NCBI RefSeq assembly: GCF_003012775.1
Contig: NZ_PXYG01000010.1
Coordinates: 1-64,000, forward strand
Direction of reading: 5' to 3'
DNA length: 64,000 nucleotides
Origin: Zobellella endophytica
GTDB taxonomy: Bacteria; Pseudomonadota; Gammaproteobacteria; Enterobacterales; Aeromonadaceae
Shown: positions 52,326 through 63,451 of the stretch, piece after piece
How positions within the stretch are numbered: the stretch's first letter is position 1
Layout of the letters: each line of letters begins with the position of its first letter
Program-made: the position numbers and the translations under genes
Notes under the pieces: model-generated
The model's input: the letters and a program-made list of their open reading frames with translations, nothing else
What the model was told of the DNA's origin: nothing
Database searches by the model: none

Positions 52326-55300
52326 GTGAAAGACTTGCTTAAGTTTTTGAAAGCGCAGAGTAAGACTGAAGAGTTTGACGGTATCAAAATCGCGCTGGCG
52401 TCGCCGGACATGATCCGCTCTTGGTCCTATGGCGAAGTCAAGAAGCCGGAGACCATCAACTACCGTACCTTCAAGCCGGAGCGTGACGGCCTTTTCTGCG
52501 CCCGGATCTTCGGTCCGGTCAAGGACTACGAGTGTTTGTGCGGCAAGTACAAGCGCCTCAAGCACCGCGGCGTGATCTGCGAGAAGTGTGGCGTTGAAGT
52601 TACCCAGACCAAGGTGCGTCGTGAGCGCATGGGTCACATCGAGCTGGCCAGCCCGGTGGCTCATATCTGGTTTTTGAAATCCTTGCCGAGCCGTATCGGC
52701 CTGCTGCTGGACATGACCCTGCGCGATATCGAGCGGGTGCTGTATTTCGAATCCTATGTGGTGATCGAGCCGGGCATGACCAACCTGGAGCGTAGCCAGA
52801 TGCTGTCTGAAGAACAGTACCTGGATGCGCTGGAAGAGTGGGGCGACGAATTCGACGCCAAGATGGGTGCCGAAGCCGTACTGTCCCTGCTGCGTGCCAT
52901 CGATCTGGAAGGCGAGATCAATACCATGCGCGAGGAGCTGGATTCCACCAACTCCGAAACCAAGCGCAAGAAGATCACCAAGCGTCTCAAGCTGATGGAA
53001 GCCTTCCACTTCTCCGGCAACAAGCCCGAGTGGATGGTGATGACGGTGCTGCCGGTGCTGCCGCCGGACCTGCGTCCGCTGGTACCGCTGGACGGCGGCC
53101 GCTTCGCGACCTCGGATCTGAACGATCTGTATCGCCGGGTGATCAACCGCAACAACCGTTTGAAGCGCCTGCTGGACTTGGCCGCGCCGGACATCATAGT
53201 GCGCAACGAGAAGCGGATGTTGCAGGAGTCGGTAGACGCCCTGCTGGACAACGGCCGTCGTGGCCGCGCCATCACCGGTTCCAACAAGCGCCCGCTGAAA
53301 TCCCTGGCCGACATGATCAAGGGTAAGCAGGGCCGTTTCCGTCAGAACCTGCTGGGCAAGCGGGTTGACTACTCCGGTCGTTCGGTGATCACCGTGGGTC
53401 CGACCCTGCGCCTGCATCAGTGCGGCCTGCCCAAGAAGATGGCGCTCGAACTGTTCAAGCCCTTCATCTACGGCAAGCTGGAATCCCGCGGCCTGGCCAC
53501 CACCATCAAGGCGGCCAAGAAGATGGTGGAACGCGAGGAAGCCGTGGTCTGGGATATCCTGGACGACGTGATCCGCGAGCACCCGGTGCTGCTGAACCGG
53601 GCGCCGACCCTGCACCGTCTGGGTATCCAGGCGTTCGAGCCGGTGCTGATCGAAGGCAAGGCCATCCAGCTGCACCCCCTGGTGTGTGCGGCCTACAACG
53701 CCGACTTCGACGGTGACCAGATGGCGGTCCACGTGCCGCTGACCCTGGAAGCCCAGCTCGAAGCCCGCGCGCTGATGATGTCCACCAACAACATACTGTC
53801 ACCCGCCAACGGCGAGCCGATCATAGTCCCGTCCCAGGACGTGGTATTGGGTCTGTATTACATGACCCGGGAAAAGATCAACGGCAAGGGCGAAGGCATG
53901 CTGCTGACCAGCGCGAAAGAGGCCGAGAAGGTCTATCGTGCCGGCCACGCTGAGCTGCACGCCCGGGTCAAGGTGCGTATCACCGACTTCGAGAAGATGG
54001 AAGACGGCAGCGTGGTGGAAAAAACCGCCATCCGCGACACCACCATCGGCCGCGCTATCCTCAGCCTGATCGTGCCCAAGGGCCTGCCCTTCGGCATGAT
54101 CGATCAGGCCATGGGCAAGAAGCAGATCTCCCGCCTGCTGAACGGCTGTTACCGCCGGTTGGGCCTGAAAGATACCGTTATCTTCGCCGACCAGCTGATG
54201 TACACCGGTTTCCACTACGCCACCCTGTCCGGCGTGTCCGTCGGCATCAACGACATGGTGATCCCGGATGCCAAGAAGAACATCATCGACGAGGCGGAAG
54301 CCGAAGTAACCGAGATCCAGGACCAGTTCCAGTCCGGTCTGGTGACCGCCGGCGAGCGCTACAACAAGGTTATCGACATCTGGGCCAGTGCCAACGAGCG
54401 GGTGTCCAAGGCGATGATGGAAAACCTGTCGAAGGACACGGTGATCAACCGCGACGGCCAGGAAGAGCTGCAGGATTCCTTCAACAGTATCTTCATGATG
54501 GCCGACTCCGGCGCCCGGGGCAGCGCGGCGCAGATCCGTCAGCTGGCCGGTATGCGGGGCCTGATGGCCAAGCCGGACGGCTCCATCATCGAAACCCCGA
54601 TCATCGCCAACTTCCGTGAAGGCCTGAACGTACTGCAGTACTTCATCTCCACCCACGGTGCCCGTAAGGGTCTGGCGGATACGGCGCTGAAGACCGCCAA
54701 CTCCGGTTACCTGACCCGCCGTCTGGTGGACGTGGCCCAGGATTTGGTGATCACCACCGACGATTGCGGTACCCACGAAGGTCTGTGGATGACCCCGCTG
54801 ATCGAAGGCGGTGACGTGGTCGAGCCGCTGCGCGAGCGCGTGCTGGGCCGGGTGGTGGCCGAAGACGTGATCAAGCCGGCCACCGAAGAGGAAGTGCTGG
54901 TGGCGCGCAACACCCTGCTCGACGAGAAATGGTGTGACATCCTCGAGACCAACTCGGTCGACCGGGTGAAAGTGCGCTCCGTGATCACCTGTGACAACGA
55001 CCACGGCGTCTGCGCCCACTGTTACGGTCGCGATCTGGCCCGTGGCCACCTGGTCAACCAGGGTGAAGCGGTCGGTGTTATCGCCGCCCAGTCCATCGGT
55101 GAACCGGGCACCCAGCTGACCATGCGTACCTTCCACATCGGTGGTGCGGCATCGCGGGCGGCGGCCGAGAGCAGCATCCAGGTCAAGAACAGCGGTACCG
55201 TCAAGCTGCAGAATGCCAAGTTCGTGACCAACGCCGACGGCAAGACCGTTATCGTGTCCCGTTCTTCCGAGCTGACCATCATCGACGACATGGGCCAGAC

Positions 55301-56537
55301 CCGGGAAAACCACAAGCTGCCCTACGGCGCCCTGCTGGAAAAAGCCGACGGCGAAACCGTGCAGGCCGGCCAGGTAGTAGCCAACTGGGATCCGCACACC
55401 CACCCCATCGTCACCGAGGTGGCGGGCCGCATCAAGTTCATCGACATGATCGACGGCGTGACCATCAGCCGCCAGACCGACGAACTGACCGGTCTGTCCA
55501 GCATCGTGGTGATGGACGTGAACGAGCGTCCCAGCGCCGGTAAGGAACTGCGTCCGACCGTGAAGCTGGTCGACGAAGCCGGCAAGGATGTGTTCATCCC
55601 CGGTACCGACCTGGCGGCCCTGTACTTCCTGCCCGGTCGTGCCATCGTCAGCCTGGAAGACGGTGCCCAGCTCAACGTGGGTGACGCCCTGGCGCGTATC
55701 CCGCAGGAGTCCGGCGGTACCAAGGACATCACCGGTGGTCTGCCGCGGGTTGCCGACCTGTTCGAAGCCCGCCAGCCGAAAGAGCCGGCCATCCTGGCCG
55801 AGGTATCCGGCACCATTTCCTTTGGCAAGGAAACCAAGGGCAAGCGCCGCCTGGTGATCACGCCGCTGGAAGGGGGCAATGCCTACGAAGAGATGATCCC
55901 GAAATGGCGTCACCTCAACGTGTTCGAAGGTGAAAAGGTCGAAAAGGGCGAAGTACTGGCCGACGGCCCGGAATCTCCCCACGATATCCTGCGTCTGCGC
56001 GGTATCAGCCCGGTGGCGAACTACATCGTCAACGAGGTGCAGGAGGTTTACCGTCTGCAGGGCGTCAAGATCAACGACAAGCACATCGAGACCATCGTCC
56101 GTCAGATGCTGCGTCGTGCCGAGATCATGAACTCCGGGGACTCCGACTTCATCGAAGGCGAACAGGCCGAAGTGGTGCGCATCCGCCAGGCCAACCGGGC
56201 GCTGGAAGCCGAGGGCAAGCGCCTGATCGGCTACCGCCATGTGCTGATGGGCATCACCAAGGCGTCACTGAGCACCGAATCCTTCATCTCGGCGGCGTCC
56301 TTCCAGGAAACCACCCGGGTGCTGACCGAGGCGGCCGTCTCCGGCAAGGTAGACGACCTGCGCGGTTTGAAGGAAAACGTGATCGTGGGCCGTCTGGTAC
56401 CGGCCGGTACCGGTTTTGCCTACCATCAGGGCCGCCAGGCCAAACGTCAGCCGGAGCAGCCGGCACAGATTTCGGCGGACGAAGCCGAGCAAAGTCTGGC
56501 CGATCTGCTGAATGCTGCCGGTAGTAACGAAGAATAA
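52326..56537 (+). CDS. rpoC: RNA polymerase beta' subunit
   Basis: A 1403-aa catalytic subunit. N-terminal zinc site [19 protein letters not shown], catalytic Mg-binding [12 protein letters not shown] (three Asp), trigger-loop region, second zinc site ([20 protein letters not shown]) and C-terminal tail [15 protein letters not shown]. Start ATG-equivalent GTG at 52326 with AGGAG upstream. The 85-bp gap to rpoB holds a GC-rich dyad but no T tract, so the two are co-transcribed. Confidence 0.99.
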   Translation: MKDLLKFLKAQSKTEEFDGIKIALASPDMIRSWSYGEVKKPETINYRTFKPERDGLFCARIFGPVKDYECLCGKYKRLKHRGVICEKCGVEVTQTKVRRERMGHIELASPVAHIWFLKSLPSRIGLLLDMTLRDIERVLYFESYVVIEPGMTNLERSQMLSEEQYLDALEEWGDEFDAKMGAEAVLSLLRAIDLEGEINTMREELDSTNSETKRKKITKRLKLMEAFHFSGNKPEWMVMTVLPVLPPDLRPLVPLDGGRFATSDLNDLYRRVINRNNRLKRLLDLAAPDIIVRNEKRMLQESVDALLDNGRRGRAITGSNKRPLKSLADMIKGKQGRFRQNLLGKRVDYSGRSVITVGPTLRLHQCGLPKKMALELFKPFIYGKLESRGLATTIKAAKKMVEREEAVVWDILDDVIREHPVLLNRAPTLHRLGIQAFEPVLIEGKAIQLHPLVCAAYNADFDGDQMAVHVPLTLEAQLEARALMMSTNNILSPANGEPIIVPSQDVVLGLYYMTREKINGKGEGMLLTSAKEAEKVYRAGHAELHARVKVRITDFEKMEDGSVVEKTAIRDTTIGRAILSLIVPKGLPFGMIDQAMGKKQISRLLNGCYRRLGLKDTVIFADQLMYTGFHYATLSGVSVGINDMVIPDAKKNIIDEAEAEVTEIQDQFQSGLVTAGERYNKVIDIWASANERVSKAMMENLSKDTVINRDGQEELQDSFNSIFMMADSGARGSAAQIRQLAGMRGLMAKPDGSIIETPIIANFREGLNVLQYFISTHGARKGLADTALKTANSGYLTRRLVDVAQDLVITTDDCGTHEGLWMTPLIEGGDVVEPLRERVLGRVVAEDVIKPATEEEVLVARNTLLDEKWCDILETNSVDRVKVRSVITCDNDHGVCAHCYGRDLARGHLVNQGEAVGVIAAQSIGEPGTQLTMRTFHIGGAASRAAAESSIQVKNSGTVKLQNAKFVTNADGKTVIVSRSSELTIIDDMGQTRENHKLPYGALLEKADGETVQAGQVVANWDPHTHPIVTEVAGRIKFIDMIDGVTISRQTDELTGLSSIVVMDVNERPSAGKELRPTVKLVDEAGKDVFIPGTDLAALYFLPGRAIVSLEDGAQLNVGDALARIPQESGGTKDITGGLPRVADLFEARQPKEPAILAEVSGTISFGKETKGKRRLVITPLEGGNAYEEMIPKWRHLNVFEGEKVEKGEVLADGPESPHDILRLRGISPVANYIVNEVQEVYRLQGVKINDKHIETIVRQMLRRAEIMNSGDSDFIEGEQAEVVRIRQANRALEAEGKRLIGYRHVLMGITKASLSTESFISAASFQETTRVLTEAAVSGKVDDLRGLKENVIVGRLVPAGTGFAYHQGRQAKRQPEQPAQISADEAEQSLADLLNAAGSNEE

Positions 56538-56561
56538 GCTATCTCGACTCGCTGATAAGAC

Positions 56562-56589
56562 AAGGGCTCCCGCAAGGGGGCCCTTTTTT
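56562..56589 (+). terminator. Terminator after rpoC
   Basis: A 10-bp stem with one G-U pair closed by a GCAA tetraloop and a run of six T. It ends the rplJL-rpoBC operon. Confidence 0.92.
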
Positions 56590-56684
56590 CTTGGTCTGCC
56601 AGGCGCGGCCCCCCCTGCGCTGGGTCATGGTTTCACCCCGCTCGCTGGGGTAAGCTTGGGCCCTCTTTGCTCCATAAGGATTTC

Positions 56685-57140
56685 ATGATGAAAAAAACCG
56701 GCTTGCTGTGTGCGGTGATGTTGCTGAGTGGCGCCGCCTGGGCTCAGGTGACGGTCAGCGAAGGCTATGTGCGGGCGACCCCGCCGATGGGGCCGAACAC
56801 GGCGGCCTTTATGCAGCTGGAAAATGGCGGCGATCAGGAGCGCATTCTGGTGGCGGTCAGCTCGCCGGCGGCGGAAAAGGTGGAGCTGCACAGCGTGCAG
56901 GAGCAGGACGGGGTGATGCAGATGCGGCCGGTGGACGGTATCCCGGTCCCGGCCGGGGGCAAGGTCAGCCTGCAGCCGGGCGGCCTGCATATCATGCTGC
57001 TGGGGGTAAAGCAGCCGCTGGCGGAGGAGGACGAGGTTACCCTGGAGCTGCACTGGGACAATGGCGACACCGAGCAACTGACCCTGCCGGTTCGGGATAT
57101 CCGGGCCCAGATGCAGTACGGGCATGGCCACCAGCATTGA
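56685..57140 (+). CDS. Periplasmic PCu(A)C-type copper chaperone
   Basis: A 151-aa periplasmic protein with a signal peptide (about 18 residues, to AWAQ) and the PCuAC (DUF461) domain: VRATPPMGPNTAAFM, then the Cu(I) ligand set H-M-H-M in VELHSVQEQDGVMQMRPV and GGLHIMLLG. The C-terminal GHGHQH adds extra ligands. Such proteins deliver Cu to cytochrome oxidase CuA/CuB. No oxidase or copper gene lies beside it. Shine-Dalgarno AAGGA; two ATGs stand in a row. Confidence 0.88.
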   Translation: MMKKTGLLCAVMLLSGAAWAQVTVSEGYVRATPPMGPNTAAFMQLENGGDQERILVAVSSPAAEKVELHSVQEQDGVMQMRPVDGIPVPAGGKVSLQPGGLHIMLLGVKQPLAEEDEVTLELHWDNGDTEQLTLPVRDIRAQMQYGHGHQH

Positions 57141-57178
57141 CCGGCAGGGCGCGGTGAGCATTGTTATTACTTGGTGAT

Positions 57179-57198
57179 ATAAAAAATCATCTTTTATT
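57179..57198 (+). promoter_or_regulatory. AT-rich motif upstream of cysJ, shared with cysG
   Basis: ATAAAAAATCATCTTTTATT lies 65 bp before cysJ; nearly the same 18 bases occur upstream of cysG. CysB sites are AT-rich and poorly conserved, so a CysB site is plausible. Confidence 0.45.
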
Positions 57199-57262
57199 CT
57201 TTATTGTTGTTCGTTGACCTGGCTTAAGCTATCCGCTATCTGGAAAAGTGGAAGGCAAAGTC

Positions 57263-59065
57263 ATGCTTTTAAAGGAACTCGCGGCGGCAGCCAGCCCGCT
57301 CAATGAACAACAAGTGCATAAGCTCACTCAGGTGGCTGCCGAGCTGAGTGCAACCCAGCTGGCCTGGGTCAGCGGTTATTTTTACGGCATCAGCCAGCAG
57401 GCCCAGGGTGGTCCCGTGGCCGTGCCTGCGGCCGCCGCCCAGGCGGCCGGCAAGTTGACCATCCTCTACGCTTCACAGACCGGCAACGCCAAGGGCGTGG
57501 CCGAGGCGCTCAAGGCCCAGGCCGATGGCGCCGGGGTACAGGCGGAGCTGTTCAACGTGGCCGACTACAAGGTCAAGCAGCTCAAGAAAGAGACCCACGT
57601 GCTGATCGTCACCAGCACCAACGGCGAGGGCGAGCCGCCCGATGACGCCATCGAATTCCACAAGCAGTTGAAAACCGGTAAGGTCGGCAAGCTGGACGGC
57701 CTGCACTACGGCGTGCTGGCCCTGGGGGATTCTTCCTACGAGTTTTTCTGCCAGACCGGCAAGGACTTCGACGACTACCTGGCCAAGGCCGGAGCCACCC
57801 GACTCCTTGAACGCATCGACTGCGACGTGGACTATGAAGGGGCCGCCGAGGGCTGGAACAAGTCCGCGGTGACGTTGCTCAAGGATGCCCTGCAGGTGGA
57901 AGCCGCTAACCATACGGTACCGGCCGCCGCCGCCACCCATGGGGTGGCCAGCCTCTACACCAAGAAGAACCCCTTCACCGCCGAACTGGTCACCAACCAG
58001 AAGATCACCGGCCGGGATTCCGACAAGGACATCCGCCATATCGAGATCTCCCTGGAAGAATCCGGCCTGACCTATCAGCCCGGTGATGCCCTGGGAGTCT
58101 GGTTCGCCAACGACGAATCCCTGGTGGACGCCTTGCTGGCCCAACTGGGCGTGGACGCCGAGGCCAAGGTCAAGGTGGACGAGGAGGTGATCTCCATCCG
58201 CGAGGCGCTGATCCATCACTACGAGCTGACCCAGGGCTATGCCAGCTTCGTGCAGGCCTATGCGGAGCTGTCCGGTGCCAAGAAGCTGCAGAAGCTGGCG
58301 GAAGACAAGGCCGCCCTGCGCGAGTACTGCGCCAGCCACCAGATCTTGGACATCGCCCGGGAGAAGAAAACCAGGCTCACCGCCGAGCAGCTGCAGAGCG
58401 CCCTGCGCCGGCTGACGCCGCGGCTCTATTCCATCGCCTCCTCCCAGGCCGAAGTGGAAGAGGAAGTGCACCTGACCGTGGGTGTGGTGCGCTACGACAG
58501 CAAAGGCGAGCCCCGCGCCGGCGGCGCCTCCTCCTTCCTGGCCGACCGGTTGGCCGAGGGCGGCCAGGTGCGGGTGTTCGTGGAGCACAACGACAACTTC
58601 CGCCTGCCCGCCGACGACAACACCCCGGTGATCATGGTAGGGCCGGGCACCGGCATCGCCCCCTTCCGCGCCTTTATGCAGGAGCGGGAAGCGCGGGACG
58701 CCGAGGGCAAGAACTGGCTGTTCTTCGGCAACCCCCACTTCACCCAGGATTTCCTCTACCAGCTGGAGTGGCAGCGTTACGTCAAGTCCGGCCTGCTGAG
58801 CAAGATTTCCCTGGCGTTCAGCCGGGATCAGGCCGAAAAGGTCTACGTGCAGCACAAGCTCAGGCAGCAGGGGGCCGAGGTCTATGCCTGGCTGGAGCAG
58901 GGCGCCCATTTCTACGTGTGCGGCGACGCCAACAAGATGGCCAAGGACGTGCACGAGGCCCTGATCGAGCTGGTGGCCGAGCACGGCAACAAGAGCCGTG
59001 AGCAGGCCGAAGAATATGTCGATGCGCTGCGCAGCGCCAAGCGTTACCAAAGGGATGTTTACTGA
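57263..59065 (+). CDS. cysJ: Sulfite reductase flavoprotein subunit CysJ
   Basis: A 600-aa flavoprotein that carries electrons from NADPH through FAD and FMN to CysI. Flavodoxin-like FMN domain ([45 protein letters not shown]), connecting domain, FAD site [26 protein letters not shown], and NADPH site [16 protein letters not shown] ending in the YQRDVY C-terminus. The ATG at 57263 follows GAAGG. First gene of cysJIH. Confidence 0.97.
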   Translation: MLLKELAAAASPLNEQQVHKLTQVAAELSATQLAWVSGYFYGISQQAQGGPVAVPAAAAQAAGKLTILYASQTGNAKGVAEALKAQADGAGVQAELFNVADYKVKQLKKETHVLIVTSTNGEGEPPDDAIEFHKQLKTGKVGKLDGLHYGVLALGDSSYEFFCQTGKDFDDYLAKAGATRLLERIDCDVDYEGAAEGWNKSAVTLLKDALQVEAANHTVPAAAATHGVASLYTKKNPFTAELVTNQKITGRDSDKDIRHIEISLEESGLTYQPGDALGVWFANDESLVDALLAQLGVDAEAKVKVDEEVISIREALIHHYELTQGYASFVQAYAELSGAKKLQKLAEDKAALREYCASHQILDIAREKKTRLTAEQLQSALRRLTPRLYSIASSQAEVEEEVHLTVGVVRYDSKGEPRAGGASSFLADRLAEGGQVRVFVEHNDNFRLPADDNTPVIMVGPGTGIAPFRAFMQEREARDAEGKNWLFFGNPHFTQDFLYQLEWQRYVKSGLLSKISLAFSRDQAEKVYVQHKLRQQGAEVYAWLEQGAHFYVCGDANKMAKDVHEALIELVAEHGNKSREQAEEYVDALRSAKRYQRDVY

Positions 59066-59067
59066 TT

Positions 59068-60759
59068 ATGAGCGAGCAAAAACTGTCCGATAACGAACGC
59101 CTCAAGGGGCAGAGCAATTTTCTGCGCGGCACCATCACCCAGGATCTGCAGGACGAACTGACCGGCGGCTTCAACGGCGACAACTTCATGCTGATCCGTT
59201 TCCACGGCATGTACCAGCAGGACGACCGCGATATCCGCAACGAGCGCACCGCCCAGAAGCTGGAGCCGCTGCACAACGTCATGCTGCGCGCCCGCCTGCC
59301 CGGTGGCATTATCACCCCCGAGCAGTGGCTGGTGATCGACCGGTTCGCGGAAGAAAGCACCATGTACGGCAGCCTCCGCCTGACCACCCGCCAGACCTTC
59401 CAGTTCCACGGGGTGCTCAAGCGCGACATCAAGCTGATGCACCAGACCCTGAGCAGCACCGGTATCGACTCCATCGCCACCGCCGGCGACGTCAACCGCA
59501 ACGTGCTGTGCACCAGCAACCCGGTGGAGTCCGAGCTGCACCAGGAGGCCTATGAGTGGGCCAAAAAGATCTCCGAGCACCTGCTGCCCAAGACCCGGGC
59601 CTACCTGGAGATCTGGCTGGACGGCGAGCGCCTGGACACCCCGGACGAAGAACCCATCCTGGGCTCCACTTACCTGCCGCGCAAGTTCAAGACCACGGTG
59701 GTGATCCCGCCGCAGAACGACGTGGACGTGCACGCCAACGATCTGAACTTCGTGGCCATCGCCGACAACGGCAAGCTGGTGGGCTTCAACGTGCTGGTGG
59801 GCGGCGGCCTGGCCATGACCCACGGCGACACCGCCACCTATCCGCGCAAGGCCACCGACTTCGGCTTTATCCCGTTGTCCCACACCCTGGCGGTGGCGGA
59901 AGCCGTGGTCACCACCCAGCGTGACATGGGCAACCGGGTCGAGCGCAAGAACGCCAAGACCAAGTACACCCTGGAGCGGGTGGGCGTGGAGGTGTTCAAG
60001 GCCGAGGTGGAGAAGCGGGCCGGCATCCAGTTCACCGAGAGCCGTCCCTATGAATTTACCGGCCGCGGCGATCGTTTCGGCTGGGTGGAAGGCATCGACG
60101 GCAAGCAGCACCTGACCCTGTTCATCGAAAACGGCCGCATCCTGGACTTCCCGGGCAAGCCGCTTAAGAGCGGCCTGCGTGAAATCGCCAGGGTACACAA
60201 GGGCGATTTCCGCCTGACCGCCAACCAGAACCTGATCATCGCCGGCGTGCCCAAGAAGGACAAGGCTAAAATCGAGAAGCTGGCCCGGGCCCACGGGCTG
60301 ATCGACGACGCGGTGTCCGAGCAGCGCAAGGACTCCATGGCCTGCGTGGCGCTGCCCACCTGCCCGCTGGCGATGGCCGAGGCCGAGCGTTTCCTGCCGG
60401 AGTTCGTCACCGAAATAGAAGGGGTGCTGGCCAGGCACGGGGTGACCGACGACAGCATCATCTTCCGGGTCACCGGCTGCCCCAACGGCTGCGGCCGCGC
60501 CATGCTGGCCGAGATCGGCCTGGTGGGTAAGGCGCCCGGACGCTATAACCTGCACCTGGGCGGCAATCGGGAAGGGACCCGCATCCCGCGCATGTACAAG
60601 GAAAACATCACCGACCGCCAGATCCTGGCCGAGATCGACAGCCTGGTCGGCCGTTGGGCCGCCGAGCGGGAAGCCGGCGAGGGCTTCGGCGACTTCGTGG
60701 TGCGTGCCGGCGTGGTGGCGCCGGTGGTGGACTCAGCGAGGGATTTCTATGCCGTATAG
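59068..60759 (+). CDS. cysI: Sulfite reductase hemoprotein subunit CysI
   Basis: A 563-aa siroheme/[4Fe-4S] enzyme that reduces sulfite to sulfide with six electrons. The cluster ligands are in [21 protein letters not shown].. and [14 protein letters not shown]; the sulfite-binding Arg/Lys residues lie in [11 protein letters not shown]. It starts 2 nt after cysJ and overlaps cysH by 11 nt. Confidence 0.98.
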   Translation: MSEQKLSDNERLKGQSNFLRGTITQDLQDELTGGFNGDNFMLIRFHGMYQQDDRDIRNERTAQKLEPLHNVMLRARLPGGIITPEQWLVIDRFAEESTMYGSLRLTTRQTFQFHGVLKRDIKLMHQTLSSTGIDSIATAGDVNRNVLCTSNPVESELHQEAYEWAKKISEHLLPKTRAYLEIWLDGERLDTPDEEPILGSTYLPRKFKTTVVIPPQNDVDVHANDLNFVAIADNGKLVGFNVLVGGGLAMTHGDTATYPRKATDFGFIPLSHTLAVAEAVVTTQRDMGNRVERKNAKTKYTLERVGVEVFKAEVEKRAGIQFTESRPYEFTGRGDRFGWVEGIDGKQHLTLFIENGRILDFPGKPLKSGLREIARVHKGDFRLTANQNLIIAGVPKKDKAKIEKLARAHGLIDDAVSEQRKDSMACVALPTCPLAMAEAERFLPEFVTEIEGVLARHGVTDDSIIFRVTGCPNGCGRAMLAEIGLVGKAPGRYNLHLGGNREGTRIPRMYKENITDRQILAEIDSLVGRWAAEREAGEGFGDFVVRAGVVAPVVDSARDFYAV

Positions 60760-61516
60760 TCTGTTACCCAGCCTGGAAGAGCTGAACAGCCTGTCGCGTG
60801 CGGATCAAGCGGAGGCCCTGGCCCCGCTTAATCAGGAACTGGCGGCCATGAGCGCATCCGAGCGGGTGCGCTGGGCGCTGGACACCCTGGAAGGAGAGCC
60901 GGTGCTCTCCTCCAGCTTCGGGATCCAGGCGGCGGTGATGCTGCATCTGGTGACGCGGGAGAAGCCGGATACCCCGGTGATCCTCACCGATACCGGCTAC
61001 CTCTTTCCCGAAACCTACCGCTTTATCGACGAGCTGACCGAGCGGCTGAAGCTGAACCTCAGGGTGTACCGGGCCCAGACCTCCGCCGCCTGGCAGGAGG
61101 CGCGCTACGGCAAGCTGTGGGAGCAGGGGGTAGAGGGCATCACCCGCTACAACCAGCTCAACAAGGTGGAGCCCATGCAGCGGGCGTTGCGCGAACTCAA
61201 GGCCGCGACCTGGTTTTCCGGCCTGCGCCGCAGCCAGTCCGATACCCGGCAGAACATGCAGGTGCTGAGCCTGCAGAATGGCCTGTTCAAGTTCCTGCCG
61301 ATCATCGACTGGAGCAACAAAGAGGTGCACTATTACCTGAAGGAATTCGACCTGCCCTACCATCCGCTGTGGGAAGAGGGTTATGTGTCGGTGGGGGACG
61401 TGCATACCACCGTCAAGTGGGAACCGGGGATGGACGAGGCGGATACCCGTTTCTTTGGTATCAAGCGGGAATGCGGCCTGCACGACATTCCGGAAGCCGA
61501 CGGCAGCGGTATCTGA
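60749..61516 (+). CDS. cysH: Phosphoadenylylsulfate (PAPS) reductase CysH
   Basis: A 255-aa thioredoxin-dependent enzyme that reduces PAPS to sulfite. It has the PP-loop [40 protein letters not shown], and the single catalytic Cys at about 242 in RECGLHDI. It lacks the CC pairs of the [4Fe-4S] APS reductases, so PAPS is the substrate. The ATG at 60749 lies within the cysI end and follows GAGGG. Confidence 0.96.
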   Translation: MPYSLLPSLEELNSLSRADQAEALAPLNQELAAMSASERVRWALDTLEGEPVLSSSFGIQAAVMLHLVTREKPDTPVILTDTGYLFPETYRFIDELTERLKLNLRVYRAQTSAAWQEARYGKLWEQGVEGITRYNQLNKVEPMQRALRELKAATWFSGLRRSQSDTRQNMQVLSLQNGLFKFLPIIDWSNKEVHYYLKEFDLPYHPLWEEGYVSVGDVHTTVKWEPGMDEADTRFFGIKRECGLHDIPEADGSGI

Positions 61517-61544
61517 GCTGTCGTGCTCCGGACAAGGAGACAAG

Positions 61545-61946
61545 ATGCAGCTACAGGATATCATGACCCGTCGTATCGCCACCGTGCACCAGGACGATCG
61601 GTTGGAGGTGGTGAAGGACATTTTTGAACAGGCGCCTTTCCGTCACCTGCTGGTGGTGGATGACGAGGAGCGGTTGTGCGGGGTGATCACCCATGCCGAT
61701 ATGTACCGCGCCCTCAGCCCCTACCTGGCGACCGATGCCGAGCTGGAGCGGGATCGGGACACCCTGCAACGGCGCGCCCATCAGGTGATGAGCCGGGAGC
61801 CGGTCACCATCTCATCCGGAGCGACCCTGGCCAGTGCCGCCGGCCTGATGCTGGAGCGTAACATCAGCTGCCTGCCGGTCGTGGACAACCTGCTGCTGCA
61901 AGGCGTGGTGTCTTGGAAGGATTTGCTTCGAGTCCTGATTAAATAA
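61545..61946 (+). CDS. CBS-domain-pair protein in the cys cluster
   Basis: A 133-aa protein of two CBS motifs (MQLQDIMTRRIATVHQDDRL..FRHLLVVDD and MSREPVTISSGATLASAAGLML..CLPVVDN), without another domain. Good Shine-Dalgarno AAGGAG, 28 bp after cysH, so likely in the cys operon. CBS pairs bind adenine nucleotides or SAM, and its company suggests a link to sulfur flux, but no function is known. It has the build of the protein at 31174. Confidence 0.87.
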   Translation: MQLQDIMTRRIATVHQDDRLEVVKDIFEQAPFRHLLVVDDEERLCGVITHADMYRALSPYLATDAELERDRDTLQRRAHQVMSREPVTISSGATLASAAGLMLERNISCLPVVDNLLLQGVVSWKDLLRVLIK

Positions 61947-61955
61947 CCATAAAGC

Positions 61956-61977
61956 ATAAAAAATCATTTTTTAATAT
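61956..61977 (+). promoter_or_regulatory. AT-rich motif upstream of cysG, shared with cysJ
   Basis: ATAAAAAATCATTTTTTAAT, one mismatch over 18 bases from the element before cysJ, 62 bp from the cysG start. Likely a shared regulator site (CysB is the obvious candidate). Confidence 0.45.
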
Positions 61978-62038
61978 TTTGTGGGATAAGCATTTCTGTC
62001 TATAGTCGGTCCATACCAACGGATATACGGAACCGGCC

Positions 62039-63442
62039 ATGGAACACCTGCCTCTTTTTATCAAGATACAACATCGCCCCTGCCTGATCGTGGGTGGTGG
62101 AGCCGTGGCCGCCCGCAAAGCCCGTTTGCTGCTGGCGCGAGGCGCCCGCCTGACGCTGGTCGCCCCGGCCTTGAGCGGGGAATTGCAGGCCCTGCGCGAG
62201 CGTTTCGACTGGCTGCCCGCGACCTTTGCCGAGCATCACCTCGACGGCCAGTTCCTGGTGGTGGCCGCCACCGACAACGCCGAAGTCAACGCCCGTATCT
62301 ATCAGCTCGCCAACCGGCGTGGCCTGATGGTCAACAAGGCCGATGACAGCAAGCGCTCGGCGGTGATCTTTCCCTCCATCGTCGAACGCTTTCCCCTGCA
62401 GGTCGCCTTCAGCACCGGCGGTGGGGCTCCTTGGCTGGCCCGCCTGCTGCGGGCCCGGCTCGATGTCCTGTTGCCCCGGCACTTGGGGGCGCTCGGCCAG
62501 GTGGCGGGCAAGCTGCGCCGGCAGGTGCAGCAGGCTTTCGGCAACAGCGATGAACGACGCCGGTTCTGGGCCCGGGTCCAGGACGAGCCGGCGTTGAAGT
62601 CCCTGTTGCAGCAACAGGATCAGGCGGGGGCCGAGGCCTGGCTGCGGCAGGCGATGACCGAGCCGGCGGCGGGTGAGGTGATCCTGGTCGGGGCCGGCCC
62701 CGGCGATCCGGATCTGCTCACCATCAAGGCGCTGAACGAACTGCAGAAGGCCGACGTGGTGCTGTTCGATCAACTGGTGTCCGAGGAGATACTGGCGCTG
62801 ATCCGCCCGGAAGCGGAGCGGATCTCGGTGGGCAAGAAGGCCGGTCACCACAGCGTGCCCCAGGAGCAGATCAACCAGTTGCTGGTGGAGCAAGCTCAGG
62901 CCGGCAAGCGGGTGGTGCGGCTCAAGGGGGGCGATCCCTTTATGTTCGGCCGCGGTGCTGAGGAATTGCAGACCCTGAAGGCGGCCGGGATCCGCTACCA
63001 GGTGGTGCCGGGCATCACCGCCGCCGCCGGTGCCACCGCCTACGCCGGCATTCCCCTGACCCACCGGGACCACGCCCAGAGCGCGGTCTTTATCACCGGC
63101 CACTGCAAGCAGGATGGCGAGGAGCCGGACTGGGCCGCATTGGCCAAGGGGCGGCAGACCCTGGTGATCTACATGGGGCTGATGCGGGCGAGCCATATCC
63201 GGCGGCAGCTGATGCAACAGGGTCTGGATGGCGCCACGCCGGTGGCGCTGATCGAACGGGGCACCACGGCGCGGCAGCGGGTGGTCCGGGGGGAGCTCCG
63301 GGAGCTGGGCGAGCTGGCGGAGCGGGTGGAAAGCCCGGCGCTGATGGTGATAGGTTCGGTGGCGGCCCTGGCCGATTCCCTGGCCTGGTTCAATACCCGG
63401 ACCGGGAACGGTTCGGCCGCAGCCATCGGGCGCTGCGGCTAG
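62039..63442 (+). CDS. cysG: Siroheme synthase CysG
   Basis: A 467-aa trifunctional enzyme making siroheme from uroporphyrinogen III. The N-terminal precorrin-2 dehydrogenase/ferrochelatase half has LIVGGGAVAARKARLLL and VVAATDNAEVNARIY; the C-terminal methyltransferase half starts at about 216 with VILVGAGPGDPDLLTIKAL and has RLKGGDPFMFGRGAEE and GITAAAGATAYAGIPLTHR. It supplies the cofactor of CysI. It starts 92 bp after the CBS gene, behind its own AT-rich promoter-like region. Confidence 0.97.
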   Translation: MEHLPLFIKIQHRPCLIVGGGAVAARKARLLLARGARLTLVAPALSGELQALRERFDWLPATFAEHHLDGQFLVVAATDNAEVNARIYQLANRRGLMVNKADDSKRSAVIFPSIVERFPLQVAFSTGGGAPWLARLLRARLDVLLPRHLGALGQVAGKLRRQVQQAFGNSDERRRFWARVQDEPALKSLLQQQDQAGAEAWLRQAMTEPAAGEVILVGAGPGDPDLLTIKALNELQKADVVLFDQLVSEEILALIRPEAERISVGKKAGHHSVPQEQINQLLVEQAQAGKRVVRLKGGDPFMFGRGAEELQTLKAAGIRYQVVPGITAAAGATAYAGIPLTHRDHAQSAVFITGHCKQDGEEPDWAALAKGRQTLVIYMGLMRASHIRRQLMQQGLDGATPVALIERGTTARQRVVRGELRELGELAERVESPALMVIGSVAALADSLAWFNTRTGNGSAAAIGRCG

Positions 63443-63451
63443 GCCGCCGGC

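Noticed and set aside
48296..56240. Very long open frames antisense to rpoB and rpoC (up to 1284 codons)
   Set aside because: They are exact shadows of GC-biased, highly expressed genes; their His/Gln/Gly-rich translations match no family and have no ribosome sites.
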